A stretch of 11,391 nucleotides of DNA, taken from contig JBFGDZ010000120.1 in the NCBI GenBank assembly GCA_041580375.1, forward strand, positions 1 to 11,391. The letters are read 5' to 3'. Position 1 is the stretch's first letter; every line of letters starts with the position of its first letter. This document shows, in pieces, positions 1 through 7,211 of this stretch. Source of the stretch: JAPUIN01 sp041580375 (GTDB lineage Bacteria > Acidobacteriota > Polarisedimenticolia > Gp22-AA2). The notes under the pieces were generated by a model. That model did no database searches and was not told where the DNA came from. It worked only from the letters and a program-made list of their open reading frames with translations. A program made the position numbers and the translations under genes.

Positions 1-914
1 AGCGGCACGAGCCCCGGCGCGCCGGTGACGACGTCCGCGATCTCCACCGCGTCGCCAACGGCCCAGATGGCCGGATCCGACGTGCGCATCGCCTCGTCCA
101 CGAGGATGCCGCCCCGCTCGCCGATCCGGAGTCCCGCCTCCCGGGCGAGCGCGACCTCGGGGCGGACGCCGATCCCCAGGATCACGAGGTCGGCGGGGAG
201 GGCCGAGCCGGAAGCGGTCCGCACGATCAGGCCGCCTCCCTCCGGCGTCTCGAAGGCGGCCACTCCGTCGCCCAGCCGCAACGACACGCCGCGCGATGCC
301 AGGTGCTCCTGGACGGGGACCGCCATCTCCGGGTCGAGCGGCGGGAGGACCTGTTGCGCCTGCTCCACGATCGTCACCTGCAGCCCGCGGCGCGTGAGAT
401 TCTCCGCCATCTCCAGCCCGATGAACCCGCCGCCCACGACGACGGCGCGCGAGGCGCTCCTCTCCTCGATCCATGTGCGGATGCGCCGGCTGTCCGGGAT
501 GGTGCGCAGCACGAAGATGCCGGGCGAGTCGATGCCCGGGATGTTCGGACGGACGGGGGAGGCGCCGGGTGAGAGGACGAGCGCGCCGTAGCCCTCCCGG
601 TAGACACGCCCCGTGGCGAGCTCTTTGACCTCGATCGTTCTCGCCTCGCGATCGATGCGCAGGACCTCGTTCTCCGTGCGCACCTCGATGTTGAACCGCT
701 TTCTGAACAGCTCGGGCGAGGCGACGATCAGGTTCTCCTCCTCGCGGATCACGTTCCCCACGTAGTAGGGAAGCCCGCAGTTGGCGAACGACACGAACGG
801 GCCCCGGTCGAACACGATGATCGTGCAGGTCTCGCACAGCCGCCGGGCGCGCGCGGCTGCCGACGCGCCTCCGGCCACGCCTCCGATCACCAGCAATTTC
901 CCGGGAACAGTCAT
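1..914 (-). CDS. CoA-disulfide reductase-like FAD/NAD(P)H pyridine nucleotide-disulfide oxidoreductase, C-terminus outside window
   Basis: Partial gene: 304 N-terminal codons are present and the frame runs off the left edge without a stop. The protein starts with an FAD-binding Rossmann motif GGVAGGASAA (11-20). It then has the single-cysteine active site SFANCGLPY with Cys46, characteristic of the CoA-disulfide reductase/NADH oxidase/NADH peroxidase subgroup, which uses one redox Cys and not a CxxxxC pair. A second Rossmann motif GGGFIGLE (161-168) binds NAD(P)H, and WAVGDA (284-289) is the FAD ribityl-contact motif. Family enzymes are about 440-560 residues, so the dimerisation domain, and a C-terminal rhodanese domain if there is one, lie outside the window. 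Likely role is cytoplasmic thiol/disulfide or oxygen/peroxide redox homeostasis; the exact substrate cannot be read from this part. The ATG at 912-914 is chosen because the dinucleotide-binding motif begins eight residues later; GGAG lies three bases upstream, which is close for a ribosome site. It lies 118 bp downstream of the dehydratase gene on the same strand. Confidence 0.88.
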   Translation of the reverse strand, partial: MTVPGKLLVIGGVAGGASAAARARRLCETCTIIVFDRGPFVSFANCGLPYYVGNVIREEENLIVASPELFRKRFNIEVRTENEVLRIDREARTIEVKELATGRVYREGYGALVLSPGASPVRPNIPGIDSPGIFVLRTIPDSRRIRTWIEERSASRAVVVGGGFIGLEMAENLTRRGLQVTIVEQAQQVLPPLDPEMAVPVQEHLASRGVSLRLGDGVAAFETPEGGGLIVRTASGSALPADLVILGIGVRPEVALAREAGLRIGERGGILVDEAMRTSDPAIWAVGDAVEIADVVTGAPGLVP

Positions 915-1032
915 GATCTCCGCCCCGTCCGCACGCGTCGCGCGCGCCGCTCCGGCGATCCGCCGGGCCGATCCCCGCGGCGGGCCGTCATCCTTGACAT
1001 TCCGGGCCCGCGACCGGGCGGGCATCTTACCA

Positions 1033-2013
1033 TCAGGAGGGAGCGGATCGGGACGGGCCGAGCAGGAGAGCGGGGTCGATGTTACCCCCGCTGAGGACGA
1101 CCGCGGTCGGAACGCCCCCCGTTTTCGCCCTCCCCGAGAGCAGGGCCGCCAGGGCGGCCGCCCCGCTCCACTCGACCAGCAGATGCTCGGTGCGCAGGAG
1201 CCACTCCGCCGCCTCCCGGATCGCGTCGTCGCCGACCGTGACGACGTCCGAGACGAAGCGGCGGGCGATGTCGACGTTCAGATCCCCGGGCCGGGACGGG
1301 AGCAGGCCGTCGGCGATCGAGCGGGGCGACGGGATGCTCACCGGCGCGCCGGCGCGCAGCGAGGCGGCCATGGCGGCCGCGCCCTCGGGCTCGACCCCGA
1401 TCACCCGGATGGAGGCGCGGTGATACCCGGCCGCGAGCGCGATCCCGGAGAGGAGGCCGCCCCCGCCGACCGGCACCAGGATCGCGCCGACGTCCGGCAT
1501 CTGCTCGATGATCTCGACGCCGCAGGAAGCCTGCCCGGCGACGATGAAAGGGTGATCGAACGGGGGGACCATGGTGAGGCGGCGCCGTTTCTGGATCTCC
1601 TCGGCAAGCGAGCGCCGCTCCGGCGACGTCGTTCCCTTCAGGTGCACCTCCGCCCCGAGCGCGCGCACGCGCTCCATCTTCACGTCGGGGGCGTTCTCCG
1701 GCATGACGACGACGGCCGGGGCCCCGGCCGCCCTCGCGGCGATGGCGAGGGCGATGGCGTGGTTGCCGGACGAGTAGGTGATCACGCCGCGCGCGGAGTC
1801 CGCGGGATCGAGGCGGGCGAGGAAGTTCGTCGCGCCGCGGATCTTGAACGCGCCGCCGACCTGCAGATTCTCGCATTTGAGGGCGAGCGGATGCCCCAGC
1901 CGCGCCCCGAGCGTCTCCGACCGCAGCAGGGGGGTGACGCGGGCGGTCCGGGCGACCCTGCGCCGCGCCTCGCGGATATCGGCCGTGCCCAGGCCTTCGG
2001 GTTCCGTCGCCAT
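1033..2013 (-). CDS. PLP-dependent threonine/serine dehydratase (threonine ammonia-lyase or serine racemase-like), short form
   Basis: A 326-residue fold-type II PLP enzyme of the threonine dehydratase/serine racemase family. Visible motifs are the Schiff-base lysine in GAFKIRGA (Lys57), the substrate-binding loop SSGNHA (81-86), the glycine-rich phosphate-binding loop GGGGLLSG (183-190) and the cofactor-ring motif SGGN (308-311). It ends directly after this catalytic core, so it lacks the C-terminal ACT-like regulatory domain of biosynthetic IlvA. That favours a catabolic or non-allosteric enzyme converting L-threonine or L-serine to 2-oxobutyrate or pyruvate plus ammonia. SSGNHA and the following PENAPDVKM stretch resemble serine racemase and 3-hydroxyaspartate ammonia-lyase, so racemase or hydroxyaspartate lyase activity is possible. 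The frame stays open to 2442 in the upstream direction. I chose the ATG at 2011-2013 because GGAGG sits six bases upstream and the family's N-terminus begins there. It is divergent from the ferredoxin operon. Confidence 0.9.
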   Translation of the reverse strand: MATEPEGLGTADIREARRRVARTARVTPLLRSETLGARLGHPLALKCENLQVGGAFKIRGATNFLARLDPADSARGVITYSSGNHAIALAIAARAAGAPAVVVMPENAPDVKMERVRALGAEVHLKGTTSPERRSLAEEIQKRRRLTMVPPFDHPFIVAGQASCGVEIIEQMPDVGAILVPVGGGGLLSGIALAAGYHRASIRVIGVEPEGAAAMAASLRAGAPVSIPSPRSIADGLLPSRPGDLNVDIARRFVSDVVTVGDDAIREAAEWLLRTEHLLVEWSGAAALAALLSGRAKTGGVPTAVVLSGGNIDPALLLGPSRSAPS

Positions 2014-2142
2014 GCTCGTCCTCCGCCTCCTCCCGGCGCTATCTTGCTCCAGGGCCGCCCGGCGGCGCCAGTCCCGCAACCGGGCGGGGTTGAACGGGGG
2101 TGGGCGATGTGAGAGACTTCCGAACATCGGAGGTGGATCCGG
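2014..2142. promoter_or_regulatory. Divergent intergenic region between the dehydratase and the ferredoxin/molybdoenzyme operon
   Basis: These 129 bp must hold the start signals for both the minus-strand dehydratase gene and the seven-gene plus-strand run, since no other non-coding space precedes either. A weak plus-strand match is TTGAAC (2090-2095), 17 bp before GAGACT (2113-2118); the -10 half is poor (3 of 6 matches to TATAAT). I found no convincing minus-strand -35/-10 pair. The only clear structure is the inverted repeat at 2117-2133, listed separately. Confidence 0.4.
2117..2133 (+). promoter_or_regulatory. Inverted repeat/hairpin overlapping the ribosome binding site of the ferredoxin gene
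   Basis: TCCGA (2119-2123) and TCGGA (2127-2131) form a perfect 5-bp inverted repeat around the loop ACA. It extends by a T·G wobble and a C-G pair to 2117/2133. The right arm contains most of the Shine-Dalgarno sequence GGAGGT (2129-2134), which sits eight bases before the ATG at 2143. As RNA, the hairpin would hide the ribosome site of the operon's first gene; as DNA, it could be an operator half-site pair. The sequence is directly visible; any regulatory role is inference. Confidence 0.4.
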
Positions 2143-2538
2143 ATGCCCGCACCGGCCGACTACAAGAACAGGTATCTCAAGAAGCCGCCGAAGCGCCTCG
2201 CGGTCATCGATCACAGCAGCTGCTCGGGCTGCGCCAACTCCCCGGCGTGCGTCGCGTTCTGCGAAACCGTCACGGTCAAGGATCAGGTGGTCGACGCCAT
2301 ACGGTACGTGGCGTCGCCCGACGCGCCGAACAATCTCGCGATCGTCGAATACGACAAGTGCATCGGCTGCGCCCTCTGCGCGGAGGTCTGCCCGTGGGAG
2401 GCGATCACGATGTACAACTTCGAGGAGGCCTGGGACGTGCACCCGCAGGTGACCCAGGTCGAGTACAGCCCCGAGATCGACGTGAACCCGAATCCCGAGG
2501 AGACGGAGGACGCGGCGAGCCCCGCGCCCGCGTCCTGA
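2143..2538 (+). CDS. Ferredoxin with two predicted [4Fe-4S] clusters
   Basis: A 131-residue protein with two cysteine quartets. The first is Cys27, 30, 36 and 40 (spacing CxxC-x5-C-x3-C, with no proline after the last Cys). The second is the canonical CxxCxxCxxxCP at Cys73, 76, 79 and 83. Between them is a 32-residue linker longer than in small bacterial 2[4Fe-4S] ferredoxins, and after them an acidic Pro/Glu-rich tail (about 105-131). The likely role is soluble electron transfer. No signal peptide or membrane segment is visible, so it should be cytoplasmic. A strong GGAGGT eight bases upstream fixes the ATG. It is the first gene of the run: five bases separate its stop from the MocA-like gene, and the molybdenum hydroxylase subunits follow. 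Electron exchange with that enzyme is suggested by position only, and the enzyme appears to be exported. The precise ferredoxin subfamily is not recognised. Confidence 0.88.
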   Translation: MPAPADYKNRYLKKPPKRLAVIDHSSCSGCANSPACVAFCETVTVKDQVVDAIRYVASPDAPNNLAIVEYDKCIGCALCAEVCPWEAITMYNFEEAWDVHPQVTQVEYSPEIDVNPNPEETEDAASPAPAS

Positions 2539-2543
2539 TCTCG

Positions 2544-3185
2544 ATGGACGTCGTCGCCGTCCTGCTGGCGGCCGGAGATTCCGAGCGCATGGGCGCTTCC
2601 AAGGCGCTCATGCCGTGGCACGGCCGGAGCCTGCTGCGCCACCAGGTGCAGGAGATCCAGAAGAGCCTCATCAGGGAGTGCGTCGCCGTGCTCGGACGCG
2701 AGGCCGACCGTCTCACGCCGGTCGTGGAGTCCTCCGTCCGGCCCACGTGGAAGTCCCGCGCCGTCTACAATCCCTGGCACGCGGAGGGGAAGAGCGCGTC
2801 GATCCGCGCCGGGCTCCGATCGCTGTGCGACCGGCCGGACGGCGTTCTGATCGCCGCCGTGGATCAGCCGCTCGATCACAGGCTGATCGACGCTCTGGTG
2901 CTGCGCGCCGAGGAGGAGTGGGAGCGCGGCCCCGGCGCGGGCCCGAGGACGATCGTGCTGCCGACGTTCGCGGGGCGGCGCGGACATCCGCCTCTGTTCA
3001 GCGGGGCGCTCATGGGCGAGCTGATGGAGGTGCGGGAGGAGAGCGAGGGGCTGCGCGCCGTCGTGCGGCGCGAGCCGTCGCGGGTGCTCGAGGTTCCCTG
3101 GGGCAGCGACCAGATCCTGTTGAACCTGAACACGCCGGCGGACCTCGGACCGCGCCTGCGGGCGAACGGGCACCGCGCCCGCTAG
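2544..3185 (+). CDS. mocA: MocA-like nucleotidyltransferase (probable molybdenum cofactor cytidylyltransferase)
   Basis: A 213-residue GT-A-fold nucleotidyltransferase. The N-terminal nucleotide-binding signature is LLAAGDSERMGASK (7-20), of the LxAGxSxRMGxxK type shared by MobA, MocA and IspD. NPWHAEGKSASIRAG (76-90) and AVDQPL with Asp107 (the metal-binding region) follow. RRGHPPLF, with GHP at 147-149, and the C-terminal LNLNTPADL (193-201) are typical of the MocA branch. MocA transfers CMP from CTP to Mo-molybdopterin, giving the cytosine-dinucleotide cofactor used by xanthine-dehydrogenase-family enzymes such as PaoABC; that matches the genes immediately downstream. It is cytoplasmic. 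The ATG at 2544 lies five bases after the ferredoxin stop and directly starts the family's first strand; the frame is open further upstream, but that part overlaps the ferredoxin gene. A MobA-like (GTP) or other sugar nucleotidyltransferase is less likely given the GHP motif and the context. Confidence 0.85.
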   Translation: MDVVAVLLAAGDSERMGASKALMPWHGRSLLRHQVQEIQKSLIRECVAVLGREADRLTPVVESSVRPTWKSRAVYNPWHAEGKSASIRAGLRSLCDRPDGVLIAAVDQPLDHRLIDALVLRAEEEWERGPGAGPRTIVLPTFAGRRGHPPLFSGALMGELMEVREESEGLRAVVRREPSRVLEVPWGSDQILLNLNTPADLGPRLRANGHRAR

Positions 3186-3209
3186 GGCGCCGGAAAGGAC
3201 GGACCGGCC

Positions 3210-3866
3210 ATGGCACGCGACGAGAGACGGGCGGGACGATCGAGCGGCGTCAGCCGGCGCGATTTCATCAAGGGGCTCGGGGTCGGCGGCGCTCTCGGCG
3301 CCGGCATCCTGGGAGGCGAGGCCTGCGACGCCGTGCGGGAGCCCGGCGTGTCCCGCGAGGGGGGCGCCACGACCTACGGCCCGGAGGCGGTCTCCGTCCG
3401 GCTGCAGGTGAACGGCGCGGAGCGGACCCTGCGGCTGGAGCCGCGCGCGACCCTCCTGGACGCGCTGCGCGAGCACCTCGATCTGACCGGAACGAAGAAC
3501 ATCTGCGATCGCGGCGAGTGCGGCGGCTGCACGGTCCTGCTGGAGGGCCGCCCCGTCTACGCCTGCATGCTGCTCGCGCTCGACGCGCGGGGACGCTCGA
3601 TCACGACCGTCGAGGGGATCGCTCCCCGGGACGGGCTGCACCCGGTCCAGCAGGCGTTCGTCTCCCGCGACGCGCTCCAGTGCGGCTTCTGCACGCCCGG
3701 CTTCGTGGTGGCGTCGAAGGCGCTGCTGGACGAGAATCCGGCCCCGTCGCTCGAGCAGGTGAAGAGCGCCCTGTGCGGGCACCTCTGCCGGTGCGGCACG
3801 TACCCGCGCGTGTTCGACGCGGTGCTCGACGTGGCACGCGGATCGCGCCCGAAGCGCGCGGGGTAG
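3210..3866 (+). CDS. paoA: Molybdenum hydroxylase small subunit with two [2Fe-2S] clusters and Tat signal (PaoA/YagT-like)
   Basis: A 218-residue iron-sulfur subunit of the xanthine dehydrogenase/aldehyde oxidoreductase family. The N-terminus carries a twin-arginine signal, SRRDFIKG (15-22), followed by a hydrophobic Gly/Ala/Leu stretch (about 23-35), so the assembled enzyme should be exported across the cytoplasmic membrane. The plant-type ferredoxin domain has Cys99, 104, 107 and 119 (C-x4-C-x2-C-x11-C). The helical domain holds the second cluster: CGFC (Cys158, 161) and CRC (Cys193, 195). Electrons pass from the molybdenum site through these clusters to FAD. The two-cluster core plus Tat leader matches E. 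coli PaoA. GGAAAGGA (3192-3199), ten bases before the ATG, supports the start, as does the completeness of the signal peptide. It lies 24 bp after mocA and 10 bp before the large subunit. The symbol is by resemblance; the substrate is not known. Confidence 0.92.
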   Translation: MARDERRAGRSSGVSRRDFIKGLGVGGALGAGILGGEACDAVREPGVSREGGATTYGPEAVSVRLQVNGAERTLRLEPRATLLDALREHLDLTGTKNICDRGECGGCTVLLEGRPVYACMLLALDARGRSITTVEGIAPRDGLHPVQQAFVSRDALQCGFCTPGFVVASKALLDENPAPSLEQVKSALCGHLCRCGTYPRVFDAVLDVARGSRPKRAG

Positions 3867-3876
3867 GGTGGGACGC

Positions 3877-6192
3877 ATGGCCGACACGCGGAAGATCCGG
3901 ATCGGGCACACGGACGATCTCGAGTCGAAGGAGATCCCGGTTCCCGGGTCGGAGCCGCCGATCTGGGACGCCGACGCCCGGCTCGCCATCGTCGGTACCG
4001 CCCAGCCGCGGGCCGACGGCGCCGCCAAGGTCACGGGCGGCGCGCGCTACACCCACGACCAGAATCCCCGCGGTCTGCTCTTCGGACGCATCTTGAGGAG
4101 CCCTCACCCGCACGCGCGCCTCGTCTCCATCGACGCCTCCCGCGCCGCCCGCCACCCCGGCGTGAAGGCGGTCGTCACGTTCGAAAACCCCGACGTCTTC
4201 TCGGCGCTGGGGGAGAAGGACGAGGCCGGCCGGGCCGTGGAGAGCGACGAGAAGAAGAAGGGCGCTGCCGGCGACTCCGGCAGGCGCCGCCTGATGTACG
4301 CGGGGGACGAGGTGGCGGCGGTCGCGGCCGTCTCGCAGGATGTGGCGGAGGACGCGCTCGAGCTGATCGACGTGCGCTACGAGACGCTGCCGCACGTCAC
4401 CGACGTGGACGCGGCGCGCGAGCCGGGCGCGCCGAAGGTCTTTCCCGAGGGGAACGTCTCCGAGCCGTCGGTGCGCCGCCGCGGCGACGTCGAGGCCGGC
4501 TTCCGCCGGGCCAGGGTCGTCGTCGAGGGGACGTACCGCACGCCTGTGGCCCTGCACAACGCCCTGGAGCCCCACGGCGCCGTCGCCCTCTGGGAGGGCT
4601 CGAAGCTCACCGTCTGGGCGTCAACTCAGGGCGTGTTCGGGTTCCGCGACGATCTGGCCAAGTTCTTCGGCATCCCCGCCTCCGACGTGCGGGTCGTCAG
4701 CGAGTATCTCGGCGGGGGATTCGGCGCGAAGTTCGGCGCCGGCACGACCGGGATCATCGCGGCGCTGCTGGCGCGCGACGCGCGCGCTCCCGTCAAGCTG
4801 ATGCTGGGGCGGCACGAGGAAAACCTGGCGACGGGCAACCGCCCCGACTCGGTGCAGCACATCCGGATCGGCGCGCTCGCCGACGGGACGCTGACCGCCA
4901 TTCATCTGAAGTCCTACGGCACGCCCGGCATCGGGAGCGGCGCGGGCGTCGGGGGCCCCGCCTGGAGGACGTACGCCTGCCCGAACGTCCTGATCGAGGA
5001 GGAGGACGTCAGGACCAACGCCGGCCCGGCGATGCCGTTCCGCGCGCCGGGATACCCGCAGGGCTCCTTCGCGCTGGAGTCGACGCTGGACGAGATCGCC
5101 GATCGGCTGGGCCTCGATCCGTACGCGCTGCGGCTGAAGAACTACATCGAGAAGCCGGCCAAGGCGCTCCGCGAGGAGTACCACCTGGCCGCGGAGGCGA
5201 TCGGCTGGAGCCGCCGGAAGAAGCCGCGCCGCGCGAAGGCGACCGGCGGCGTCGTGCGCGGCATGGGCATGGGGACCGCTATCTGGGGGATGTACGGTGG
5301 ACCGCCGGCCGACGCCCGCGTCAGCATCCGGAGCGACGGAACCGTCGCGTGCGTGTGCGGGACGCAGGACATCGGCTCGGGCACCCGCACGGCGATGGCG
5401 ATGGTCACGGCCGAGGTCCTGGGCCTGCGGCCGGACGCGGTGCGGGTCGTGCTGGGGGACACCGACACCGGAATGTACTCGCCGGCCTCGGGCGGCAGCG
5501 TGACGCTCACCGCGATCCTGCCCGCCGTGCGCAGCGCGGCCGAGGCGGCGCGGACGAGGTTCCTGGAGGCGGTCGCCCCCGCGCTGGAGACCGAGGCGGC
5601 GAATCTGGATCTGCGCGACGGCGAGGTCCGTTCGCGCGACGGCGGGCGGAGCCTGCCGTTCGCCCGCGCGGCGTCGGGCCTGGGCGCGGCGGAGATCGCG
5701 GGGCAGGCGTCGCGCGCGAAGAACTACCCGGGCCTGGGGATCGAGTCGTTCGGCGCGCAGTTCGCCGAGGTGGAGGTCGACGTGGAGACCGGCCGCGTGC
5801 GCGTGCTGAAGATCGCGGCCGCCCACGACGCGGGCCGCACGATCAACCGCCTCACCGCCGAGAGCCAGGTCAACGGCGGCGTCCTCATGGGGCTGTCGTA
5901 CGCCCTGCTGGAGGAGCGCGTCATCGATCACGGCACCGGCATCGTCATGAACGCGAATCTCGAGGATTACCGGATCGCGGGCACGATGGAGACGCCCGAG
6001 ATCGTCCCGATCCTGGTCGACGTCTACGATCCGGCGAACAACGTGGGCGCGAAGGGACTGGGCGAGCCGCCCGTCGTCCCGACCGCGGCGGCGATCGCCA
6101 ACGCGGTGAGCAACGCCATCGGCGTCCGCGTGCGGGAACTGCCGATCACGCCCGCCCGCGTCCTCGACCTGCTCAACGGCAAGGAGGCCTGA
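3877..6192 (+). CDS. paoC: Molybdenum hydroxylase large subunit, molybdopterin-binding (PaoC/YagR-like)
   Basis: A 771-residue catalytic subunit of the xanthine dehydrogenase family, complete in length. The aldehyde oxidase/xanthine dehydrogenase a/b hammerhead domain covers roughly 45-180. The molybdopterin-binding part contains GGGFGAKF (279-286), FRAPGYPQGS (388-397, with the arginine of the substrate/cofactor pocket), TQDIGSGT (496-503), SPASGGS (535-541) and AHDAGRTINRLTAESQVNGG (649-668). KGLGEPP (727-732) has the catalytic glutamate, Glu730, which acts as the base in Mo-hydroxylases. These enzymes hydroxylate aldehydes or N-heterocycles using water. FRAPG and the partner subunits point to the aldehyde oxidoreductase PaoABC branch, but the substrate cannot be fixed from sequence. 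A charged segment (about 112-137) looks like a surface insertion. It has no signal of its own and is presumably co-exported with the small subunit. A GTG at 3868 would add three residues; the ATG at 3877 is preferred because it has the purine-rich GGGTGGGA just upstream. Confidence 0.93.
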   Translation: MADTRKIRIGHTDDLESKEIPVPGSEPPIWDADARLAIVGTAQPRADGAAKVTGGARYTHDQNPRGLLFGRILRSPHPHARLVSIDASRAARHPGVKAVVTFENPDVFSALGEKDEAGRAVESDEKKKGAAGDSGRRRLMYAGDEVAAVAAVSQDVAEDALELIDVRYETLPHVTDVDAAREPGAPKVFPEGNVSEPSVRRRGDVEAGFRRARVVVEGTYRTPVALHNALEPHGAVALWEGSKLTVWASTQGVFGFRDDLAKFFGIPASDVRVVSEYLGGGFGAKFGAGTTGIIAALLARDARAPVKLMLGRHEENLATGNRPDSVQHIRIGALADGTLTAIHLKSYGTPGIGSGAGVGGPAWRTYACPNVLIEEEDVRTNAGPAMPFRAPGYPQGSFALESTLDEIADRLGLDPYALRLKNYIEKPAKALREEYHLAAEAIGWSRRKKPRRAKATGGVVRGMGMGTAIWGMYGGPPADARVSIRSDGTVACVCGTQDIGSGTRTAMAMVTAEVLGLRPDAVRVVLGDTDTGMYSPASGGSVTLTAILPAVRSAAEAARTRFLEAVAPALETEAANLDLRDGEVRSRDGGRSLPFARAASGLGAAEIAGQASRAKNYPGLGIESFGAQFAEVEVDVETGRVRVLKIAAAHDAGRTINRLTAESQVNGGVLMGLSYALLEERVIDHGTGIVMNANLEDYRIAGTMETPEIVPILVDVYDPANNVGAKGLGEPPVVPTAAAIANAVSNAIGVRVRELPITPARVLDLLNGKEA

Positions 6193-6193
6193 G

Positions 6194-7195
6194 ATGCGGC
6201 CGTTCGCCCTGGTGGAGCCGGAATCGATCGAGGCCGCCTCCCGCCGCCTGGTGCAGGGCGGGGAGAGCGCGCGCGTCCTCGCGGGCGGCGTGGATCTCCT
6301 GGGCGAGCTGAAGGACCGCCTCGTCGAGGTCGACACGCTCGTGAACCTCAAGTCGATCCCCGGGCTGCGCGCGATCGAGGCCGGCGCGGACGGCTCGCTC
6401 CGGCTCGGCGCCCTGGCGACGCTGACCGAGGTGGCGCGCCACGCGCGGGTCCGCGAGGAGTACGCGGCGGTCGCCGAAGCGGCCGAGAGCGTCGGCTCGC
6501 CGGAGATCCGCAACGTCGGGACGGTGGGAGGGAACCTCTGCCAGCGGCCGCGCTGCTGGTACTACCGCTCGCCCCACCACCCCTGCCTCAAGAAGGGCGG
6601 GGACGTCTGCTACACCATCGGCGGGCAGAGCCGCTATCACGCCATCTTCGGTGGAGGCCCCTCGTTCATCGTGCATCCCTCCGATCTGGCGCCGGCGCTC
6701 GCCGCGTGCGGCGCGCGCGTCGAGGTCGGCGGCCCCTCCGGGCCGAAGGAGATGCCGCTGGAGCAGTTCTACGTGCTGCCCGAGGTGAGGCTCGACCACG
6801 AGACGATCCTGCAGGACGGCGAGATCGTGACCGGCGTCACCCTGCCGGCCGCGGCCGGCCGCGCCTCGGGGTGGCGGAGCCTGTTCTTGAAGTTCCGCGA
6901 GAAGGATTCCTTCGATTTCGCCCTGGTGAGCGTCGCGGCGGCGATCCGGATGGAGGGGACCGTCTGCCGCGAAGGACGGGTCGTCCTGGGCGGCGTGGCC
7001 CCGGTGCCGTGGCGCTCGGAACCGGCGGAGAAGGCGATCGCCGGCCGGGCGATCGACGAAGCGACGGCCCGGAAGGCGGCCGAGGCGGCCCTGGAGGGGG
7101 CGGAGCCGCTCGAGCACAACGCCTACAAAATCCCGCTGGCGAAGACCCTGCTCCGCCGCGCGCTGATGCGGCTGGCGGGCGGCGCCGCGGCCTGA
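6194..7195 (+). CDS. paoB: Molybdenum hydroxylase FAD-binding subunit with probable [4Fe-4S] insertion (PaoB/YagS-like)
   Basis: A 333-residue FAD-binding subunit of the CO dehydrogenase medium chain/xanthine dehydrogenase FAD family. The FAD pyrophosphate motif LAGGVDLL is at 29-36, the second flavin-contact motif NVGTVGGNL at 107-115, and PSFIVHPSDLAPAL at 156-169. Directly after NVGTVGGNL is a cysteine-rich insertion with Cys116, 121, 131 and 139 and the stretch CQRPRCWYYR. Such an insertion binds an extra [4Fe-4S] cluster in E. coli PaoB and in the beta subunit of 4-hydroxybenzoyl-CoA reductase. The C-terminal CO dehydrogenase flavoprotein domain covers about 225-325. It passes electrons from the 2Fe-2S subunit to an acceptor. 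AAGGAGG (6181-6187), inside the end of the large-subunit gene, is six bases before the ATG, and the gap to that gene is one base, so translation is probably coupled. Confidence 0.92.
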   Translation: MRPFALVEPESIEAASRRLVQGGESARVLAGGVDLLGELKDRLVEVDTLVNLKSIPGLRAIEAGADGSLRLGALATLTEVARHARVREEYAAVAEAAESVGSPEIRNVGTVGGNLCQRPRCWYYRSPHHPCLKKGGDVCYTIGGQSRYHAIFGGGPSFIVHPSDLAPALAACGARVEVGGPSGPKEMPLEQFYVLPEVRLDHETILQDGEIVTGVTLPAAAGRASGWRSLFLKFREKDSFDFALVSVAAAIRMEGTVCREGRVVLGGVAPVPWRSEPAEKAIAGRAIDEATARKAAEAALEGAEPLEHNAYKIPLAKTLLRRALMRLAGGAAA

Positions 7196-7211
7196 GGAGA
7201 CCGGGACGATC

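Noticed and set aside
994..999. Perfect TTGACA on the plus strand between the dehydratase and flavoprotein genes
   Set aside because: No -10-like hexamer occurs 15-19 bp downstream on the plus strand, and no plus-strand gene follows it; chance match.
1006..1023. Hairpin (GCCCGC/GCGGGC, 6-base loop) just after the dehydratase stop, as a terminator
   Set aside because: There is no T-tract on the minus strand after it, and such hairpins are common in DNA of this GC content.
781..2112. Long plus-strand open frame (443 codons) opposite the dehydratase and flavoprotein genes
   Set aside because: Its translation is low-complexity Arg/Gly/Asp/Pro, typical of the antisense of a GC-rich gene, and the minus strand there encodes recognisable proteins with intact motifs.
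3324..3326. Cys39 after the Tat hydrophobic stretch as a lipoprotein cleavage site in the small subunit
   Set aside because: The preceding residues GGEA do not match the lipobox [LVI][ASTVI][GAS]C; there is no Leu/Val/Ile at -3.
2283..4034. Long minus-strand open frames opposite the molybdoenzyme operon, also at 4621-6513, 6173-7282 and 7396-9732
   Set aside because: They are mirror frames of clearly conserved plus-strand genes, Arg/Ala/Gly/Asp-rich, without motifs or ribosome sites.
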